A stretch of 8,569 nt of DNA from Omnitrophica bacterium GWA2_52_8 (lineage in GTDB: Bacteria; Omnitrophota; Omnitrophia; Omnitrophales; Aquincolibacteriaceae): assembly GCA_001804025.1 (NCBI GenBank), contig MHFC01000038.1, forward strand, positions 1-8,569, written 5' to 3'. The notes under the pieces were generated by a model. It was given only the letters and a program-made list of their open reading frames with translations. It made no database searches and was not told the origin of the DNA. Position 1 is the stretch's first letter, and each line of letters starts with the position of its first letter. Position numbers and translations under genes: made by a program. This document shows positions 7,101 through 8,569 of the stretch, in pieces.

Positions 7101-8569
7101 AACTTCGATTTTAATCCGCTTTCCGTTTGGAACATTCAACGCCAAAATAACGGAGGACCCCAGACTTTGAGGCGTTCCGACAAACGTCCCGCCCGCATTG
7201 AAAAAGCCCCAGCTGATCTGCCCGAATGCAAAATCATCCGCATCGGGAAGCGTATAATTAAAATTAAATTCTTTGGAGCTCGTCTGAGTCAGCGTGATCG
7301 CGGCATCATCATCTCCCGACGCTCCTGTTCCTTTTCCCGTTGCGAGAGCGGGGTTGCCCGGGAAGGCACTCAAAACGGAGGCATCATAAGCATTACCCGT
7401 AAGCACCGGTACGTAATTCAGCCCTTTCGTCTCCACCGTTACCGTTCCCGCCGCCACGGCTTTTTGACGGTCCACCACAGCATTAATCATTGCGATCTTC
7501 GTCACATCAAATCCGCCCGCAGGAAGATTGTCCCCGGATAACGCAAACGTGTAATTCTTCTTCGCTCCGGCACCCACCGCGTAAAAGTCCGCGACCCGCC
7601 CAAAGCTGTCTAGTACCTCGATCTTGATCTTTGACCCCACCGCCGCATTCAGCGCCAGGATCACGCTCGTTCCCAGGTTCTGAGGCGTTCCGACAAACAT
7701 CCCACCCGCATTGAAAAAGCCCCAGCTGATCTGCCCGAATGCAAAATCATCGCTGTCCGGGAGCGCGTAATCGAAACTAAAATCCCGTGGGCTTGTTTGC
7801 GTGAGCGTAATCGTCGCATCGTTATCTCCGCCGGTCCCGGTACCTTTCCCGGATGAAGTAGCCGGGCTGCCCGGAAGATCTGTCAGCGCTGACGCATTAA
7901 ATGCGGTTCCGTTGACCTCCGGGGTATATTCAAGCCCCGACGTCCGGATCGTCACTTTCCCGCCCTTCATCTTGCCCCAGGACTTCACCAGGCTCTGGTC
8001 CACCACAAACTCAACCGCCGCCACTTGCGTCCGGTCAAACCCGGTCTGCGTACAATCGCAGGCCGCAAAATCAATCGTATACATCTTCAGCGTCCCCGTC
8101 ACCCCGACGTCCGCGATCGCTTTCTTTCCGTTCTTGTCCACGATCTGCACCCGCACCCGTCCCGGATATCCTTTTGCCGAGTCCCCCTGCAGCCCAAACT
8201 TGAATACCTGCGGCACGTTCAGCAGCGTCCCCTGAAACACTCCCGCATTGTCGAAAAACCCCTTCGTGATCGACGCCACCACAAACGCGCTCGCGTGCGT
8301 GCTGACGTCATACGTGAAATTGAACTCCTTCGAATTCACCTGCTTCAGATCAATCGTCCCCTTCGGCGCCGCCGCATCCACATTCGACCCAAGGCCGTTC
8401 ACCACGGGGTTCTCCGCAAAATTATGTACCTGGTTCGCATCAAACGGCGTCGTCCCGAAGACCGTCGGCGTAAAACTAGTCCCCGACGTCCGGATCGTCA
8501 CTTTCCCGCCCTTCATCTTGCCCCAGGACTTCACCAGGCTCTGGTCCACCACAAACTCAACCGCCGCCA
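4131..8569 (-). CDS. Giant tandem-repeat protein with glycoamylase-like C-terminal domain (5' end missing)
   Basis: This frame is open from the right edge to TAG at 4131-4133, with 1478 visible residues. The true start is outside the window: the first visible residues, AAVEFVVDQSLVKSWGKMKG, recur inside a later repeat. Five complete beta-rich units (182, 171, 170, 168 and 172 residues) follow a partial one. Each ends with a pattern like GFD..KIA.INFVVD...GTV.VETKG, typical of jelly-roll carbohydrate-binding modules. Residues about 893-1330 resemble the glycoamylase-like (PF10091, GH144-type) helical toroid: YPYDHGNADGT, TQPTLIGYY, GDNALLAQSL, FDGGAFQIFWPNLR, YGLLDAA and VSDAYLGID. The last 145 residues form another beta domain ending GEFYIHAVDFRHFQ. 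Expected location is outside the cell or on its surface, with polysaccharide as ligand. Several signature residues of the catalytic family are changed, so activity is doubtful. Confidence 0.9.
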   Translation of the reverse strand, partial: AAVEFVVDQSLVKSWGKMKGGKVTIRTSGTSFTPTVFGTTPFDANQVHNFAENPVVNGLGSNVDAAAPKGTIDLKQVNSKEFNFTYDVSTHASAFVVASITKGFFDNAGVFQGTLLNVPQVFKFGLQGDSAKGYPGRVRVQIVDKNGKKAIADVGVTGTLKMYTIDFAACDCTQTGFDRTQVAAVEFVVDQSLVKSWGKMKGGKVTIRTSGLEYTPEVNGTAFNASALTDLPGSPATSSGKGTGTGGDNDATITLTQTSPRDFSFDYALPDSDDFAFGQISWGFFNAGGMFVGTPQNLGTSVILALNAAVGSKIKIEVLDSFGRVADFYAVGAGAKKNYTFALSGDNLPAGGFDVTKIAMINAVVDRQKAVAAGTVTVETKGLNYVPVLTGNAYDASVLSAFPGNPALATGKGTGASGDDDAAITLTQTSSKEFNFNYTLPDADDFAFGQISWGFFNAGGTFVGTPQSLGSSVILALNVPNGKRIKIEVVDNQKRIADFFIAGTGTRRNYELALSGDNIPAGFDTSNIGFINFVVDQPNSGNSGTVEVEAKGFIPVVMGDTYNQSNLTVLPGKPVTASGKGTSASGDDDAAITLTQTSSMDFSFDYTLPDSDDFAFGQISWGFFDAGGVFQGTAQNLGASLTLALDIANGKRIVLEVVDDHDRRARYLVEGTGAKKNYTFAFSGSNVPSGFDSSKIALINFVAEKSVAGANGTVVVETKGLDFVPEVSGTTFDENAVSSFTAAPAVSGNQGHVNSGDADAEMFFSQTSDHEFSYNFNLPDPTSFAFTYISPGFFNAGGTYVGPSMNLSQNFTLAARGSEGSQVKVEITDINHSVAKFELNLRPVFQNFTLQLSGSNIPAGFDRTQVATFVIVSDQPHAPASGMDVVRVIVNGLKYTAPSVPQALLDVKQKLITDGIKYFDVTKGIDPVKHYPYDHGNADGTFDATQKFTQPTLIGYYAQILGDAILAEAQSQTGFSNGKTLDENLTELNALMDSLLADQAAFGYKGLMPWLDLDPVVAATDDVVGVGDNALLAQSLAVTIGALERSGLTGAQLTAANTIINKMDQFMTNQQTGYADAVDPVSGLLALALNKNSGARLGLIDRFANEFRGAIAFLKVRYPALPQTILDLNVVTSTYTDQNGNGLRNLVPFDGGAFQIFWPNLRNDELSFAPIHNAIYNHLLSQLDYAAKNKIPGIISASNVPPDNGYVGKAGVPTLAETTDPLLTDSGSTYALAAAYLADPMLVLTWLNAIEDQLPNLSGVYGLLDAARSNQEVSDAYLGIDLASAVLGLHGEGPESFNVYLRNRNLELAYNLVYDQTYSQMSIAKSMAAVAAPPVFPDRTVAVFSQFSAEGVINGFPVVTTQLTGSPFIYGQLNGGQGGRFWDLPQNYNASENELLIRYSSIDVPDQIKIELKDAADQVLRTEFVTLQNGQSYADAVIQLPNQANLANVQRIVITALDSNNLDPGEFYIHAVDFRHFQ
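4580..5891 (-). other. Glycoamylase-like (PF10091/GH144-type) domain of the giant protein
   Basis: Residues about 893-1330 follow the order of conserved blocks in this (alpha/alpha)6 family: an N-terminal YFDVTKGIDP-x-YPYDHG block, TQPTLIGYY, a GDNALLAQ block at D1028, an LLALALNKNSG block, FDGGAFQIFWPNLR (1149-1162), an NKIPGIISAS block (1193-1198), and YGLLDAA...VSDAYLGID (D1281). The family includes beta-1,2-glucanases and the cyclic-glucan-synthase-associated domain. The blocks are recognised by pattern only. Confidence 0.6.
5892..6407 (-). repeat. Unit 5, divergent carbohydrate-binding-like repeat, 172 residues
   Basis: It starts LDFVPEVSGTTFDEN. The core becomes SYNFNLPDPTSFAFTYISPG, so the Q-I-S-W-G-F-F motif is altered to Y-I-S-P-G-F-F, and the unit ends FDRTQVATFVIVSDQ. 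It is the last unit before the helical domain and has drifted from units 2-4. Confidence 0.85.
6408..6911 (-). repeat. Unit 4, carbohydrate-binding-like repeat, 168 residues
   Basis: It starts FIPVVMGDTYNQSN, lacking the usual L-x-Y at the unit start. It contains SFDYTLPDSDDFAFGQISWG and FDSSKIALINFVAEK, with KG-rimmed ends as in its neighbours. Confidence 0.9.
6697..6734 (-). repeat. 38-base identical tract, copy in unit 4
   Basis: This tract, encoding DDFAFGQISWGFF, is identical at 6697-6734, 7201-7238 and 7714-7751, at spacings of 504 and 513 bases. Copies at 6697 and 7714 stay identical for about 14 further bases. Confidence 0.9.
6912..7421 (-). repeat. Unit 3, carbohydrate-binding-like repeat, 170 residues
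   Basis: It starts LNYVPVLTGNAYDAS and contains NFNYTLPDADDFAFGQISWG and FDTSNIGFINFVVDQ. It is highly similar to units 2 and 4, including a 38-base identical tract. Confidence 0.9.
7201..7238 (-). repeat. 38-base identical tract, copy in unit 3
   Basis: Second copy of the tract in units 2-4; after it the sequence differs from the other two copies (CATCGG rather than CTGTCCGG). Confidence 0.9.
7422..7934 (-). repeat. Unit 2, carbohydrate-binding-like repeat, 171 residues
   Basis: It starts LEYTPEVNGTAFNAS and contains SFDYALPDSDDFAFGQISWG and FDVTKIAMINAVVD. It is close to units 3 and 4 in protein and DNA. Confidence 0.9.
7714..7751 (-). repeat. 38-base identical tract, copy in unit 2
   Basis: Third copy of the tract; it shares a longer identity with the copy at 6697 than with the one at 7201, although unit 3 lies between them. 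Confidence 0.9.
7935..8480 (-). repeat. Unit 1, divergent carbohydrate-binding-like repeat, 182 residues
   Basis: It shares the layout of the other units (SKEFNFTYDVS, TKGFFDNAGVFQGT, RVRVQIVDKNGKKAIADV, TGFDRTQVAAVEFVVDQ) but lacks the FAFGQISWGFF core. In place of the usual LSGDN-PAGFD turn it has FAACDCTQTGFD, the only Cys-x-Cys in the array. Codon use is markedly GC-rich. Confidence 0.85.
8481..8569 (-). repeat. Unit 0, partial carbohydrate-binding-like repeat
   Basis: This encodes the end of a repeat unit (AAVEFVVDQSLVKSWGKMKG through TIRTSG). It is identical at the DNA level to 7935-8023 across all 89 bases and runs off the window edge. Confidence 0.9.

Noticed and set aside
7089..7541. 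Plus-strand ORFs opposite the repeats (for example 7089-7541, 7801-8235)
   Set aside because: They are antisense shadows of the repeat units and recur because the repeats recur.
6697..7751. Regular repeats as a CRISPR array
   Set aside because: Spacings of about 500 bases and coding content exclude it. The repeats encode protein domains.
4131..8552. GTG at 8552 as the start of the giant gene
   Set aside because: The frame continues upstream to the window edge, and the residues around this GTG (AAVEFVVDQSL) recur in the middle of a later repeat. It is an internal Val codon.

Overview
The window reads as part of a surface-protein locus from a diderm (outer-membrane) bacterium. All four recognisable genes lie on the minus strand, so transcription runs from high to low coordinates. 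Three show N-terminal export signals (the N-terminus of the fourth is outside the window), and one is an outer-membrane beta-barrel. The mixture of very large repeat proteins, dockerin and cadherin-like modules, a BBP2_2-type barrel and a glycoamylase-like domain would suit the PVC group, for example Omnitrophota. That placement is inference from gene content, with no marker gene present.

Layout in transcription order: (D) 8569 down to 4131, the 3' part of a giant gene whose start is beyond the right edge. It encodes at least five tandem beta-rich, carbohydrate-binding-like units of 168-182 residues, then a glycoamylase-like (alpha/alpha)6 domain and a C-terminal beta domain. A 153-base gap follows, holding a possible promoter, a hairpin and an 8-codon upstream ORF. 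(C) 3976-3434, a small secreted beta-rich protein, perhaps FecR-like. (B) 3422-2196, an outer-membrane barrel 11 bases after C and probably co-transcribed. A 304-base gap follows, with a stem-loop after B and a promoter for A. (A) 1891 down to the left edge, the 5' part of a secreted protein with an acidic linker, a JAMM-like HxH...SxxD motif, a type I dockerin pair apparently nested in a cadherin-like domain, another cadherin-like domain, and a further dockerin-type loop at the edge.

A reasonable hypothesis is a cell-surface glycan system: D binds and possibly processes a polysaccharide, B provides an outer-membrane barrel of the kind found in exopolysaccharide loci, C is a periplasmic or surface partner, and A is an adhesin-like or matrix protein. 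The most unusual points are the EF-hand insertions at matching places in two cadherin-like repeats of A, its JAMM-like motif, missing family signature residues in the glycoamylase-like domain of D, and a perfect DNA repeat of at least 89 bases in D. Domain names rest on sequence patterns recognised by eye; no database search was run.
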